Assembly: GCA_900471605.1 (NCBI GenBank)
Contig: UCEY01000064.1
Span: 1-64,000, forward strand
Direction: 5' to 3'
Length of the DNA stretch: 64,000 nucleotides
Origin: Hyphomicrobiales bacterium
GTDB taxonomy: Bacteria > Pseudomonadota > Alphaproteobacteria > Rhizobiales > Rhizobiaceae
A model generated the notes under the pieces. It saw only the letters and a program-made list of their open reading frames with translations, had not been told where the DNA came from and did no database searches. Below are positions 1-8,180 of this stretch, piece after piece (positions within the stretch are counted from its first letter, which is position 1; every line of letters starts with the position of its first letter). The translations under genes were made by a program, and so were the position numbers.

Positions 1-82
1 TCAGATGGAGAGTGGCATGCAAATGAAAGAAGGCCAGAGCTTTCGCCCTGACCTTCCACTCGTCCGGCTTTTGCCGAAAAGC

Positions 83-1102
83 TTAGTTGACGCTCTTGTC
101 GACCAGCTTGTTCTTGCCGATCCAGGGCATCATGCCGCGCAGCTTGGCGCCGACTTCTTCGATCTGGTGGCTGTCGTTCATGCGGCGGATGCCCTTGAAG
201 CGCGAGCCGCCGGCGCGGTATTCCTGCATCCAGTCCGAGGTGAACTTGCCGGTCTGGATGTCCTTCAGGACGCGCTTCATCTCGGCCTTGGTTTCGTCGG
301 TGATGATGCGCGGACCGGTGACGTATTCGCCCCACTCGGCCGTGTTGGAGATCGAGTAGTTCATGTTGGCGATGCCGCCTTCATAGATCAGGTCGACGAT
401 CAGCTTCACTTCGTGCAGGCATTCGAAATAGGCCATTTCCGGTGCATAACCGGCTTCGGTCAGGGTTTCGAAACCGGCGCGGATCAGCTCGACGAGGCCG
501 CCGCAGAGAACGACCTGCTCGCCGAAGAGATCGGTTTCGCATTCTTCGCGGAAGTTGGTTTCGATGATGCCCGAACGGCCGCCGCCGACGCCGCAGGCGT
601 AGGAGAGCGCGAGTTCAAGCGCGTTGCCGGAAGCGTTCTGGTGAACGGCGACGAGGCAGGGAACGCCGCCGCCCTTCTGGTATTCGCCGCGCACCGTGTG
701 GCCCGGGCCCTTCGGCGCGATCATCACGACGTCGACCGAGGTCTTCGGCTCGATCAGGCCGAAATGGATGTTGAGGCCGTGGGCGAAGGCGATCGCCGCG
801 CCGTCGCGGATGTTCGGAGCGATTTCGGCCTTGTAGATGTCGGCCTGCAGTTCGTCCGGGGTCGCCATCATCATCAGGTCGGCCCACTTGGCGGCTTCGG
901 CGACGGTCATCACCTTGAAGCCGTCGGCTTCGGCCTTCTTCATGGTGCCGGAACCGGCCTTGAGTGCGATCACGACGTTCTTGGCGCCCGAATCCTTGAG
1001 GTTCAGCGCATGCGCGCGACCCTGGCTACCGTAGCCGATGATGGCAACGTTCTTCGCCTTGATGAGGTTGATATCGGCATCCCGATCATAATAAACGCGC
1101 AT
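83..1102 (-). CDS. ilvC: Ketol-acid reductoisomerase (NADP+), class I
   Basis: Catalyses isomerisation and NADPH-dependent reduction of acetolactate or acetohydroxybutyrate, the second step of valine, leucine and isoleucine synthesis, in the cytosol. The 339-residue product has the usual length of the short class I enzyme. An N-terminal Rossmann motif GYGSQG lies at about residues 23-28, the APKGPGHTVR segment is near the middle, and the metal-binding ETDLFGEQ segment is present. It ends with the knotted C-terminal domain. Translation starts at ATG 1102. The genes for acetolactate synthase (ilvI and ilvH) lie at the other end of the window, about 62 kb away with the transposon in place and about 19 kb without it. 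Identification is secure. Confidence 0.98.
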   Translation of the reverse strand: MRVYYDRDADINLIKAKNVAIIGYGSQGRAHALNLKDSGAKNVVIALKAGSGTMKKAEADGFKVMTVAEAAKWADLMMMATPDELQADIYKAEIAPNIRDGAAIAFAHGLNIHFGLIEPKTSVDVVMIAPKGPGHTVRGEYQKGGGVPCLVAVHQNASGNALELALSYACGVGGGRSGIIETNFREECETDLFGEQVVLCGGLVELIRAGFETLTEAGYAPEMAYFECLHEVKLIVDLIYEGGIANMNYSISNTAEWGEYVTGPRIITDETKAEMKRVLKDIQTGKFTSDWMQEYRAGGSRFKGIRRMNDSHQIEEVGAKLRGMMPWIGKNKLVDKSVN

Positions 1103-1141
1103 CGTTTTTCCCTTCCCTATGCGTGGGTTTGTTGATGACTG

Positions 1142-1801
1142 TCATCGTCCAGCGGAGACGCCGAGCGCGTCCGCCGATTGTTTTTGCGTGCCGTGCAGGG
1201 TGAGGAAGGCCGCAACAGCCTTCTCCGCCTGGCGCGCATTGTCCTTGAGGCCGGGCTCGCCGAGCAGCATGCGCACATGCAGGTCGGACACGACCAGACC
1301 GTAAAGCGTGTGATAGGCGGCGTCCGCATTGTCGAAACGCAACAGCCCTGCCCTTTTTCCCTGGTCGATCAGCGCCATGGCGCGGCGGTCGATCTGCCGG
1401 CGGCCGTGTTCGAGCAAGAGCTTGCCGAGTTTCGAGCCCTCGCGGTTCGCCTGGCCGATCGCCAGACGATTGAGCGCCAGCGAAACGTCGCCGGCCAGAA
1501 CCTCCAGCAGGTCGCGCGCAAAAAGTTCGAGATGGTCGCGCAGGAGATCGGCCGTCAGCCGCTCGCCCGAACGCTCGAAGGTGCGCACCTTGGCCGCCTG
1601 GTGGGCGATCATCGCCGCCAGCAGGCCCTCGCGGTCGCCGAACCACTTGTAGAGGCTTTCCTTGGAGCAATTGGCGGCACGGGCGAGACCTGAGGTCGTC
1701 AGCGCCTTCTCGCCACCTTCCACGAGCAGCCGAAGCGCCTGTTCCAGAACGGCGTTCTGGCGCGGCGAAAACTCGGGCATGTCGGTGGTATCGGCTCTCA
1801 C
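1142..1801 (-). CDS. TetR/AcrR family transcriptional regulator
   Basis: A DNA-binding repressor of the TetR family, 219 residues from GTG 1801. The N-terminal helix-turn-helix is visible in the segment TTSGLARAANCSKESLYKWF followed by GDREGLLAAM. The C-terminal ligand domain is of the AefR-like type. I chose GTG 1801 because an AAGGA Shine-Dalgarno lies upstream of it and because a perfect palindrome sits just outside it; a longer frame open to 1888 would run through that palindrome. It is transcribed in the same direction as ilvC, 39 bp upstream of it. The target is unknown, but autoregulation is likely. The transposon landed about 70 bp upstream of its start codon. Confidence 0.85.
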   Translation of the reverse strand: MRADTTDMPEFSPRQNAVLEQALRLLVEGGEKALTTSGLARAANCSKESLYKWFGDREGLLAAMIAHQAAKVRTFERSGERLTADLLRDHLELFARDLLEVLAGDVSLALNRLAIGQANREGSKLGKLLLEHGRRQIDRRAMALIDQGKRAGLLRFDNADAAYHTLYGLVVSDLHVRMLLGEPGLKDNARQAEKAVAAFLTLHGTQKQSADALGVSAGR

Positions 1802-1819
1802 GGTTCTCAATCCTTTTGC

Positions 1820-1833
1820 GTACCGTACGGTAC
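1820..1833. promoter_or_regulatory. Palindromic operator of the TetR-family gene
   Basis: The 14-bp sequence GTACCGTACGGTAC is a perfect palindrome, and the half-site CCGTACGG continues as an overlapping tandem copy. It lies 19 bp upstream of the regulator's GTG start, the usual place for an autorepression operator. This is inferred from position and symmetry. Confidence 0.6.
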
Positions 1834-1871
1834 GGTTCTGCTCGTATAAACGATCCGCCGCCGCCGTCAAG

Positions 1872-1876
1872 CCCGT
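1872..1876. repeat. Left target-site duplication CCCGT
   Basis: CCCGT directly abuts the left terminus of the Tn7-like element and recurs directly after the right terminus at 45180-45184. A 5-bp duplication is the hallmark of Tn7-type insertion. Confidence 0.8.
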
Positions 1877-1950
1877 TAATAAGGGCACGTAATTGAGTCA
1901 TTCTGCAGGGGTGAAGGATACCTTTGGGCAAATAATGCGAGTCACGGCGC
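1877..1950. repeat. Left transposon end with TnsB-site-like repeats
   Basis: Two inward-facing repeats are visible. L1 has GGGCAC at 1883-1888, starting 6 bases inside the terminus, exactly as in the right end. L2 at 1924-1947 matches 19 of 24 positions of the internal right-end repeat (45067-45090, opposite strand). By analogy with Tn7 these are probable TnsB-binding sites. Confidence 0.7.
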
Positions 1951-2407
1951 TCAAATCCCACGGTTCGAGCGACTTCGACCGATCACTACAGGCCTCGTCC
2001 GATCGCGGACCATCGGTCCAAAGGTCGGATTGATTGATCAAAAATTGGATCGATCTTGTGGGAGTTCCCACGCGACCACCTGAGACGACCGAACTCTTCG
2101 TGGACTATCGAGTGGGGATGGTCATGCACCTCGCTATCGTGCGGGTTTATCTCTGAGCCCGCCGTTGCGTGCTGCCGTGAGTGAATCCGACATGGTCCGG
2201 ATAGCATCAACGGCATCTAGCGATACGCATAGCCGCAGAAATTCGATGCCGCTTGTGAAGAGCGGCTCAGACAGAACTCTCCTGCTTTTATCGACACCCC
2301 ACGGCACGATTTTCTCCCGGACTTCCCAACCGCCGCCGGCTAGTTTGGTTCGCGCTTTCGACTTGCAAGGGTTGCCACAATCCTTTGCAGAGCAATGGAG
2401 TAGCGAG
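1951..2407. other. Subterminal non-coding region of the left end
   Basis: No coding frame here looks genuine: the frames are short, lack ribosome binding sites and resemble no family I know. The stretch separates the left-end repeats from the first cargo gene and may hold its promoter. I see no further clear GGGCAC-type repeat. Confidence 0.4.
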
Positions 2408-3157
2408 ATGACTAGGATAAGAAGAAAAGAAGAGCTGATGCAGCCCACGGGAATGCGGGTCATTGGGTTCAGCGGCGAGGACGGCTCTACACTCAACGAT
2501 GTCGAGGATAGGTTCAACACCCCCGTGCAGCTCGAAGATCCAGACACCGGTCGACTCCAGTGGGGAGACACACTAGCCGGCAACGGCATCAGGGACCTGA
2601 CGCTGGCGGAGGTCATAGCACTTGGTTTCACAACGATTGAATATCAGTGGATGCTTCGCTACGAGCTGGAGTCCCCGAAAGGCAGTTTCATCCGCAACGA
2701 GTTCGAGCTCAACGCGCTGGTCGCGGGGCACGAGCCGAGCAAGACGAATGGGATCCGCTTGGCGTACCAGCATGCTCCCGAGGGTTCAGTTACCCGTGCC
2801 CAGTTCGAGAGAGGAACGAACCATCGCCAGCGCGGCGTGGACCAAAACTGGCCACACCACGCACTGGGATGGGTTGATGAGCAGGGCAACCGCGTGCAGC
2901 ATGTTCCAGACCGCTTCAAGGCACGATATCTCTACGATGGCTACTTCGGTGGTCGGCAGATCATGGAGCCGCTGTCCGAGAAAGGTGTGACGGTGATGGA
3001 GCTGACAAGCTTGGTCGTCCTAGGCTTCTCCGCCGACGAGTATCGGGCGATACACGCCTACGAGGAGGAGACGGGCAGCTTCGTTCAGTCCGAAAACCAC
3101 CTCGACGAGATCATGGGATTCTCCCGCGATCCAGGTCTCAAGCCACCTTCGAGGTGA
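2408..3157 (+). CDS. Hypothetical cargo protein with an internal duplication
   Basis: A 249-residue protein of unknown function. I place the start at ATG 2408, which has GGAG seven bases upstream; the open frame extends to 2165 but that part has no good start signal. The protein contains a duplicated unit of about 40 residues: the segment beginning LTLAEVIALGFTTIEYQ is echoed near the C terminus by MELTSLVVLGFSADEYR, both followed by a Gly-Ser-Phe and an acidic stretch. The gene is the leftmost cargo gene and overlaps the HEPN-like gene tail-to-tail by 20 bp. It has no signal peptide or membrane segment. I do not recognise the family. Confidence 0.6.
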   Translation: MTRIRRKEELMQPTGMRVIGFSGEDGSTLNDVEDRFNTPVQLEDPDTGRLQWGDTLAGNGIRDLTLAEVIALGFTTIEYQWMLRYELESPKGSFIRNEFELNALVAGHEPSKTNGIRLAYQHAPEGSVTRAQFERGTNHRQRGVDQNWPHHALGWVDEQGNRVQHVPDRFKARYLYDGYFGGRQIMEPLSEKGVTVMELTSLVVLGFSADEYRAIHAYEEETGSFVQSENHLDEIMGFSRDPGLKPPSR

Positions 3158-4472
3158 ACCGCTCCGTGTCGGTTTCGGAGTGCGTGTCATCGAACCAAAG
3201 CGCTGGATCGTAGACCCCTGCCCTCCGTGCCTCCCTGCTCGCCGCTTCAGGGGCACCTCGGAACCACGCCTCCGCCCTCGGAAGAAGCATTCCGCTGATC
3301 CCTTCCAACTCTCCCGATCCCCGTCGGTCGATCCCTGCCGCCGCTAGAAGCAGAGCGTAGCTCTCCAATCCCGGCAGGTTTTCGACGATCTCCTCGTGGT
3401 GCCTGTTCAGGAATTCGAGCATTTGCTGCCGCTCGCGTCCTGCCGCCTTTATCCTGAACTGGTTGACGAGTTCGTCTCGGGCCAGGCCTCTCCGTGTAAG
3501 CGCGACAAGGAGCCCACAGTCGAAGGTGTTTGCACGCAAGATGTAACGTACCATCTCCTTAAGTGGGCCTTCGAATAGCGATGGCGAAACCCTATAGATC
3601 CTAAGAAATAGCTGTGCCGCTTTATGTGGCGGGGCCGTATTCACGTACTTCACCAGGACTTGGGATATCCGGGACTGGGACGTGGCATCAAGATTTCGGA
3701 GCCAGGCGGGCGATGACTGGACGAACGATACGATGGCTCCGATTGCCTCGTCATCGAGACGGTTCAGGAGTGGTCGTACGAACATTGCAAGGACTGCTTT
3801 CTCGAACGTGGCGTTCTTCAGCGACAGCGCCTCCCGGACGAAGACGGATATATTCCGCCCCAGTGGAACGTCCGCTCCGCCCCACACCTCGAACAGCCTC
3901 TTCACAAACAGATAGTAGGCGTCGGGGATCAATCTCGACAACTCGGTCGCCACGATGGCCCGCTGGGACGCGGGGATACCGCTTGGGAACAAGTTCTCGC
4001 CCTGAAGCCGCCCCATGATCTCGTCCATGACCATGTTTGGACTAAGGCTTTCTTGCGAGAGGAAAAGCCGGACGGCGTCGCCCAGGAAATAGGCTGCCTT
4101 GCCGGATGGCCAGTCGCCGCCAACAGGGTGTGCAGCCTCGTTCCTCTGCGTCCTCAATTCGTTGAGATAGACGCGCTGCTCCTCCGAGATCAGATGTGCC
4201 GCGAAGAGTTCCTCCGTAAGATTGTGCTCGAACGGGCTTCTTTTCTCACGAAGATAATGCGCGTTGTAGAAAATGCTCCGGTTCGTCCCGTTCACTTCGA
4301 CCGCGTGTTTCAGTTTCTCGAAGATGTTCATGAAGACCGCGCTGTAGGTCGAGATGACGCAAGTCCGGTACGACCCGCTCCGGTAGTTGACTACGGCTTC
4401 CTTGAAATAGCCATGCGGGTCGTTACCCCGCACTCTTGACAAAACTTGATCGAGATCGAATTGCGTCAGCAT
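3138..4472 (-). CDS. HEPN-like protein, putative RNase/abortive-infection factor
   Basis: A 444-residue protein that starts at ATG 4472, preceded by AAGGGGA. The first 160 residues are helical and contain RNEAAH at residues 110-115, matching the Rx4-6H motif typical of HEPN ribonucleases and HEPN-like nucleic-acid-binding domains. The remaining 280 residues are helix-rich, of unknown family, and may act as a sensor or scaffold. It lies tail-to-tail with the repeat-containing hypothetical gene at the left edge of the transposon. HEPN proteins are common in abortive infection and toxin-antitoxin systems, so a defence role is likely but not proven. The start at 4517 is possible but less well supported. 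Confidence 0.55.
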   Translation of the reverse strand: MLTQFDLDQVLSRVRGNDPHGYFKEAVVNYRSGSYRTCVISTYSAVFMNIFEKLKHAVEVNGTNRSIFYNAHYLREKRSPFEHNLTEELFAAHLISEEQRVYLNELRTQRNEAAHPVGGDWPSGKAAYFLGDAVRLFLSQESLSPNMVMDEIMGRLQGENLFPSGIPASQRAIVATELSRLIPDAYYLFVKRLFEVWGGADVPLGRNISVFVREALSLKNATFEKAVLAMFVRPLLNRLDDEAIGAIVSFVQSSPAWLRNLDATSQSRISQVLVKYVNTAPPHKAAQLFLRIYRVSPSLFEGPLKEMVRYILRANTFDCGLLVALTRRGLARDELVNQFRIKAAGRERQQMLEFLNRHHEEIVENLPGLESYALLLAAAGIDRRGSGELEGISGMLLPRAEAWFRGAPEAASREARRAGVYDPALWFDDTHSETDTERFTSKVA

Positions 4473-5022
4473 AGCATTCCCCTTCATAACTCCGACGCGT
4501 AATGCCAGGGCGACCATGAATCCTTGGTTGAACTGCGAAACGGTGATTCATCTTTACCCCGGCTTTCCAGAGTAACGGTTAATGGAATACGTCCCGCTCC
4601 AATCGAAACAACCGGATCCATAGCATCGCAAAGATTCGACTGCAGACCTGTGCGCTCTCCAGGTGAAACCTGTGGACAGCACAGTCGGCCTTGATGATCT
4701 CCGAAATGTCGAGCGATAGGATACTTGCGGTTTTTGGCATTTTTGGTGATTCGCAGTCATATCGGGCATCGTGCAGAGGACGCCGAACCTGCTTGAGCGC
4801 GACGGAACCTGACACCAGGACTTATCGCATCCTACCAGACCTCTTAACCGGAACTCGCCGTAACCACACCTCGGAATGCATTCCCGGACACTGAAAGGTG
4901 CCCGGAAAATGGACTAAGGAACAAAAAGGGAAACAATCGCGGAAGTAGGATCACCTCATTCGCACCACCCGTCGATCATTTATCATTCGAACTGCCGCAG
5001 GGCGAGCCAAGAGGAAGTTGTG
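4473..5022. other. Intergenic region between divergent HEPN-like and cyclase genes
   Basis: About 550 bp without a credible coding frame. It must hold the divergent promoters of the HEPN-like gene and the cyclase cluster. No clear operator or structured RNA was seen. Confidence 0.4.
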
Positions 5023-6597
5023 ATGAGTTGGTCCCGTAACAAGAGTCTTCAACGTATCCGGTCGTTCCGCGCCACCGCGCCAGCCGCCTCGATCAACCTG
5101 AGAAGCTTCGACCTGAGCTATATGACCGCGCGAGCCGCGACGATACAGAACAAGGTCAGGCTGGGCGGTAAGTCGGAGCCTCTGATCTTCGATGTGCCGC
5201 CCGATACGGCGGTTCAGGTCGAGGGCGTTCACGTCTACATCCAGATGCTGGATTTCGCCGCCGCCATGACCGAGCGGGAGCGTGAAACAGAAGCCAGTCA
5301 TCGACGCGTGCTATCCATGCTCCACCTCAACTACGCGGCCTGCGATCAGGTGGCCGAGGATTTCGAGGCCCAACGCGTCGATTTCCATGGCGCACGCATG
5401 CATGCCGTCATTGTTTCTCCCCCGGGACCCGGCCACGAGAAGGAACGCGCTGAGAAGGCCCTCGCCTTTGCGGACGCCGCGACACGCGCGATTGAGGAAG
5501 TCGGCCGCACGACGGAGAACGGCCGTTACTCGACTCGCATCAGAGTGGGTGTTGACAGCGGATCCGCAGTGGCGGTGAACAGCGGGACAAAGGACGAGCG
5601 CGAACCGCTATTCCTGGGAGCGCCCGCGAACTATGCAGCGAAGCTTGCGGAGGGCGACGAGGAAGGCATCTTCATGTCGAACAGGGTTCGCAAGGATCTT
5701 GGACTGCAGCCTCTCTTCAACATCGACACGCTGGCGGCGGAACGGGCGAGCGCAACCTCCCTCATTGCAAACAGCGGCCTCTCCGCGAATAGCAGCTTCC
5801 AATCCAAGCGCCTTTCCGATGCCGCGATCGACACGGCCGCATCCCGCGCGAAGGCCCGGTTCGAACTCGACGTAGGTACCGACGCGACCTTCTCCTTCCA
5901 CAGGCATACGCCGCCCCTCAGCACAATCGACTTCGGCAGCTTGATGCCCTCGAAGTCCATCAGGATGGGGTTAATGTCGATCTTCGGAGATATCGACGGG
6001 TTCACGAAATACGTCGACGAGTGCATCGCCCAGCACCGGATCGGCGAGATGGTTTCCAATCTCCACGTGATTAGAAGTGAGCTAGCGGCCACGCTTTCCG
6101 GTGACTATTCCGGCCGCAAGGTGCGGTTCATCGGCGACTGCATCCATGGTCTTCTTGCCGAAGGCACTTCGCAGGAGACGGATGCGTCCGCCTCGGTGAT
6201 ATCGGCCGTGAAGGCTGCCGGAGGGATGCGTTCGAGCTTCGAGCTCTGCCAGGAGGAACTCGATGGCATCGACAAACTCGGCATAGCCATTGGCCTTGAG
6301 TTCGGCGAGACCCCCATTACCCGGATCGGGATACGCGGCGATCGCAGTGTCCGGTGCTCGGTCAGCAGGGCAGTATCGCGGTCCGAGGAACTCCAAAGCG
6401 ATTGCACGGGGGACCAGACCGCACTCGGTCCGACCGCCCTCAATCATGCACCAGCGAGCGTCCGAAAGCTTTTCGAAGGCGGTGTCGCCTGGGGCCTCGA
6501 TGCGGTGTCGGTCGGAGAGCATCTCGGCGCACCTCCTGTCGTGAGCAGCGGGGCGGTCAGCGCCGTCGCAGCTCCTTACAGCGCCGGAGAGCGGTGA
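5023..6597 (+). CDS. Twin-domain class III nucleotide cyclase
   Basis: A 524-residue cytosolic protein that appears to carry two adenylate/guanylate cyclase-type (class III) domains. The second, about residues 305-480, has FGDIDGFT and FIGDCIHGL, each with an aspartate where the two catalytic metals bind. The first, about residues 60-230, has MLDF at the first metal position, but the second motif reads DFHGARMHAV, with Ala where Asp is expected. It also keeps a cyclase-like FLGAPANYAAKLA segment. The first domain may therefore be degenerate and complement the second. The start is ATG 5023, with GAGGAAG upstream. It precedes a PycC-like cyclase and a cyclic-nucleotide/TIR effector, suggesting a role in the same signalling defence. 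Confidence 0.65.
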   Translation: MSWSRNKSLQRIRSFRATAPAASINLRSFDLSYMTARAATIQNKVRLGGKSEPLIFDVPPDTAVQVEGVHVYIQMLDFAAAMTERERETEASHRRVLSMLHLNYAACDQVAEDFEAQRVDFHGARMHAVIVSPPGPGHEKERAEKALAFADAATRAIEEVGRTTENGRYSTRIRVGVDSGSAVAVNSGTKDEREPLFLGAPANYAAKLAEGDEEGIFMSNRVRKDLGLQPLFNIDTLAAERASATSLIANSGLSANSSFQSKRLSDAAIDTAASRAKARFELDVGTDATFSFHRHTPPLSTIDFGSLMPSKSIRMGLMSIFGDIDGFTKYVDECIAQHRIGEMVSNLHVIRSELAATLSGDYSGRKVRFIGDCIHGLLAEGTSQETDASASVISAVKAAGGMRSSFELCQEELDGIDKLGIAIGLEFGETPITRIGIRGDRSVRCSVSRAVSRSEELQSDCTGDQTALGPTALNHAPASVRKLFEGGVAWGLDAVSVGEHLGAPPVVSSGAVSAVAAPYSAGER

Positions 6598-7404
6598 TTG
6601 CCGTTGGAACGTCTCTTCGATGCGGTCCCGGACTGGTTTCGGGTCGCGAGCCTCACCGGAACCGAGATGCTCGGCACCGCCCGGATCCAGCTCGAAAATG
6701 CCGTCGGTCTGATCGAGGTCGACCTTAGGATCCACCTTCAGGGCGGCGATATTGCTGTTCAGGAGCAGGTGCCAGGGACGCGGTATCCCAGGACTTGCCA
6801 TGAGCGCCATCTTCAGTCGGACGAGCATTTCTGCATCGGATTCAATGCGGGAAGGGGAATTGTCTCAACGGATCATGCCGTCGTCTGGTGGGGCCTGCTC
6901 AAGCATTTTCTCAAGCTGCAGCGGGTAGCTGAGAGGACCGGTCGCTGGCCTCCGCAGCAGGAACTTGCTCATGGCGATGCGGGGCCACACCAGCTCGCCG
7001 CCGTTGCAGCAGCGAAGGAACTGGGCATCGAGAACGAGTACATGGAAATGCTTGCTGGTCAACCTGCCTGGTTCTCCGACAGCAGTCTTCAATTCAACGT
7101 GCGGGATCGTTTGAGGAATAGTTGGCTCCCGTGCCCGGTCGGCTGCCGGAAGAACGGAAAGCGAATATCTCGGGCGGATTGCTGCAGACCCGAAGCCGTC
7201 GCGACACTGATCAGGCAGGAGAGGCTCCGGCGAAAGGAGACGGCCGACTACTATCGGTGGGCTCGTGCCTGTGGAGAGAAGTGTTGCGGGACGATGTTCG
7301 TCTGCGGCCTTCGCAATATCCAGAACGGTGGCATCGCGTCCTCGAGCAGATCTGGCGCAGGAACTCCCCGTGCCAATGATGCCGCGAAATCTGGAAAGGC
7401 TTGA
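6598..7404 (+). CDS. Uncertain ORF between the two cyclase genes
   Basis: An open frame of 268 codons begins at TTG immediately after the upstream cyclase's stop and ends 5 bp before the next cyclase's GTG start. Its middle, around STDHAVVWWGLLKHFLKLQ and KELGIENEYMEML, looks protein-like. The ends are Cys- and Arg-rich and less convincing. No family is recognised and there is no good ribosome binding site; ATG 6664 is an alternative start. Opposite-strand frames are also long here, so this may be a decayed gene or non-coding DNA. It is kept because the spacing fits an operon cistron. Confidence 0.3.
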   Translation: MPLERLFDAVPDWFRVASLTGTEMLGTARIQLENAVGLIEVDLRIHLQGGDIAVQEQVPGTRYPRTCHERHLQSDEHFCIGFNAGRGIVSTDHAVVWWGLLKHFLKLQRVAERTGRWPPQQELAHGDAGPHQLAAVAAAKELGIENEYMEMLAGQPAWFSDSSLQFNVRDRLRNSWLPCPVGCRKNGKRISRADCCRPEAVATLIRQERLRRKETADYYRWARACGEKCCGTMFVCGLRNIQNGGIASSSRSGAGTPRANDAAKSGKA

Positions 7405-7409
7405 TCTCT

Positions 7410-8120
7410 GTGACCAGCGAGAGTTTCCTGCAAGAGCGTGTCGAAACACTGTTCCGCACCGACTTCGATCAGCGTGATGGAAGGGTCGTTCCAACGACGC
7501 AGGACGTGGTTCTGAAAAACGGCGCGGTGAAGATCGAAGCCGCCTTTCTGTATGCCGACCTTGCAGGTTCGGCCAAACTGTCAAAGGCATGCCCCTGGTC
7601 GACGACGGCGAAGATTATCCGTGCATTTCTGGATTGCTCCACCCGCCTCATAATCAAACACGGAGGTGAGGTCCGCAGCTTCGATGGTGATCGCGTGATG
7701 GGTATCTTCCTTGGCGACTCCAAGAATAGCAACGCCTCCATCTGTGGGCGTGAAATCCACTGGAGTGTTCGCAAGATCATTCAGCCGGCGGCTGCAAAGC
7801 AATTCAAATCGATACGCGACAATGAAATCGAGATACGGAACTGCTCCGGCATCGATGTCGGAGAAGTCAGGGCCGTTCGCTCCGGAGTGCGTGACAGCAA
7901 CGATCTCATCTGGATCGGAAAGGCCGCCAGCTTTTCCGCGAAGCTGTCGGACGTGAGGGACGTCGGTTACTGCACCTACATTTCCAGCAGGACCTACACC
8001 AAGCTCGGCAAGGATGCGAAATTCGATAGCGATGGAAAGAACATGTGGGAGTCCCGATCCTTTGAGTTCGCTGACGAGACGGAGACGGTGTACCGGTCGA
8101 ACCACTGGAAGAAGCCATAA
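7410..8120 (+). CDS. PycC-like nucleotide cyclase (Pycsar)
   Basis: A 236-residue single-domain class III cyclase of the type found in Pycsar anti-phage systems, where it makes cyclic pyrimidine nucleotides (cCMP or cUMP) on infection. FLYADLAGS (Asp 50) and FDGDRVMGIF (Asp 94) supply the two metal-binding aspartates. The NCSGIDVGEVRAV and IGKAASFSAKLS segments match the rest of the catalytic fold. The start is GTG 7410, with GGAAAGG upstream. It lies 60 bp before a gene for a cyclic-nucleotide-binding TIR protein, the classic effector. The product nucleotide cannot be read from sequence with certainty. The second cyclase upstream is unusual for Pycsar. Confidence 0.75.
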   Translation: MTSESFLQERVETLFRTDFDQRDGRVVPTTQDVVLKNGAVKIEAAFLYADLAGSAKLSKACPWSTTAKIIRAFLDCSTRLIIKHGGEVRSFDGDRVMGIFLGDSKNSNASICGREIHWSVRKIIQPAAAKQFKSIRDNEIEIRNCSGIDVGEVRAVRSGVRDSNDLIWIGKAASFSAKLSDVRDVGYCTYISSRTYTKLGKDAKFDSDGKNMWESRSFEFADETETVYRSNHWKKP

Positions 8121-8180
8121 CAAGTGTGAACTGGCTAAGCCATTTTGGAACAAGCATCTGAACATCATTAGGGGCCTGTC

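Noticed and set aside
5..1135. Long open frame on the plus strand opposite ilvC
   Set aside because: It is antisense to a certain gene and reflects GC-rich codon bias; no family or ribosome binding site fits.
4948..4957. GGATCACCTC, resembling the 3' end of 16S rRNA
   Set aside because: Ten bases only, with no rRNA sequence upstream; chance match.
6082..7590. Minus-strand frames opposite the cyclase genes
   Set aside because: No motifs or ribosome binding sites, and they run through the well-supported cyclase coding sequence.
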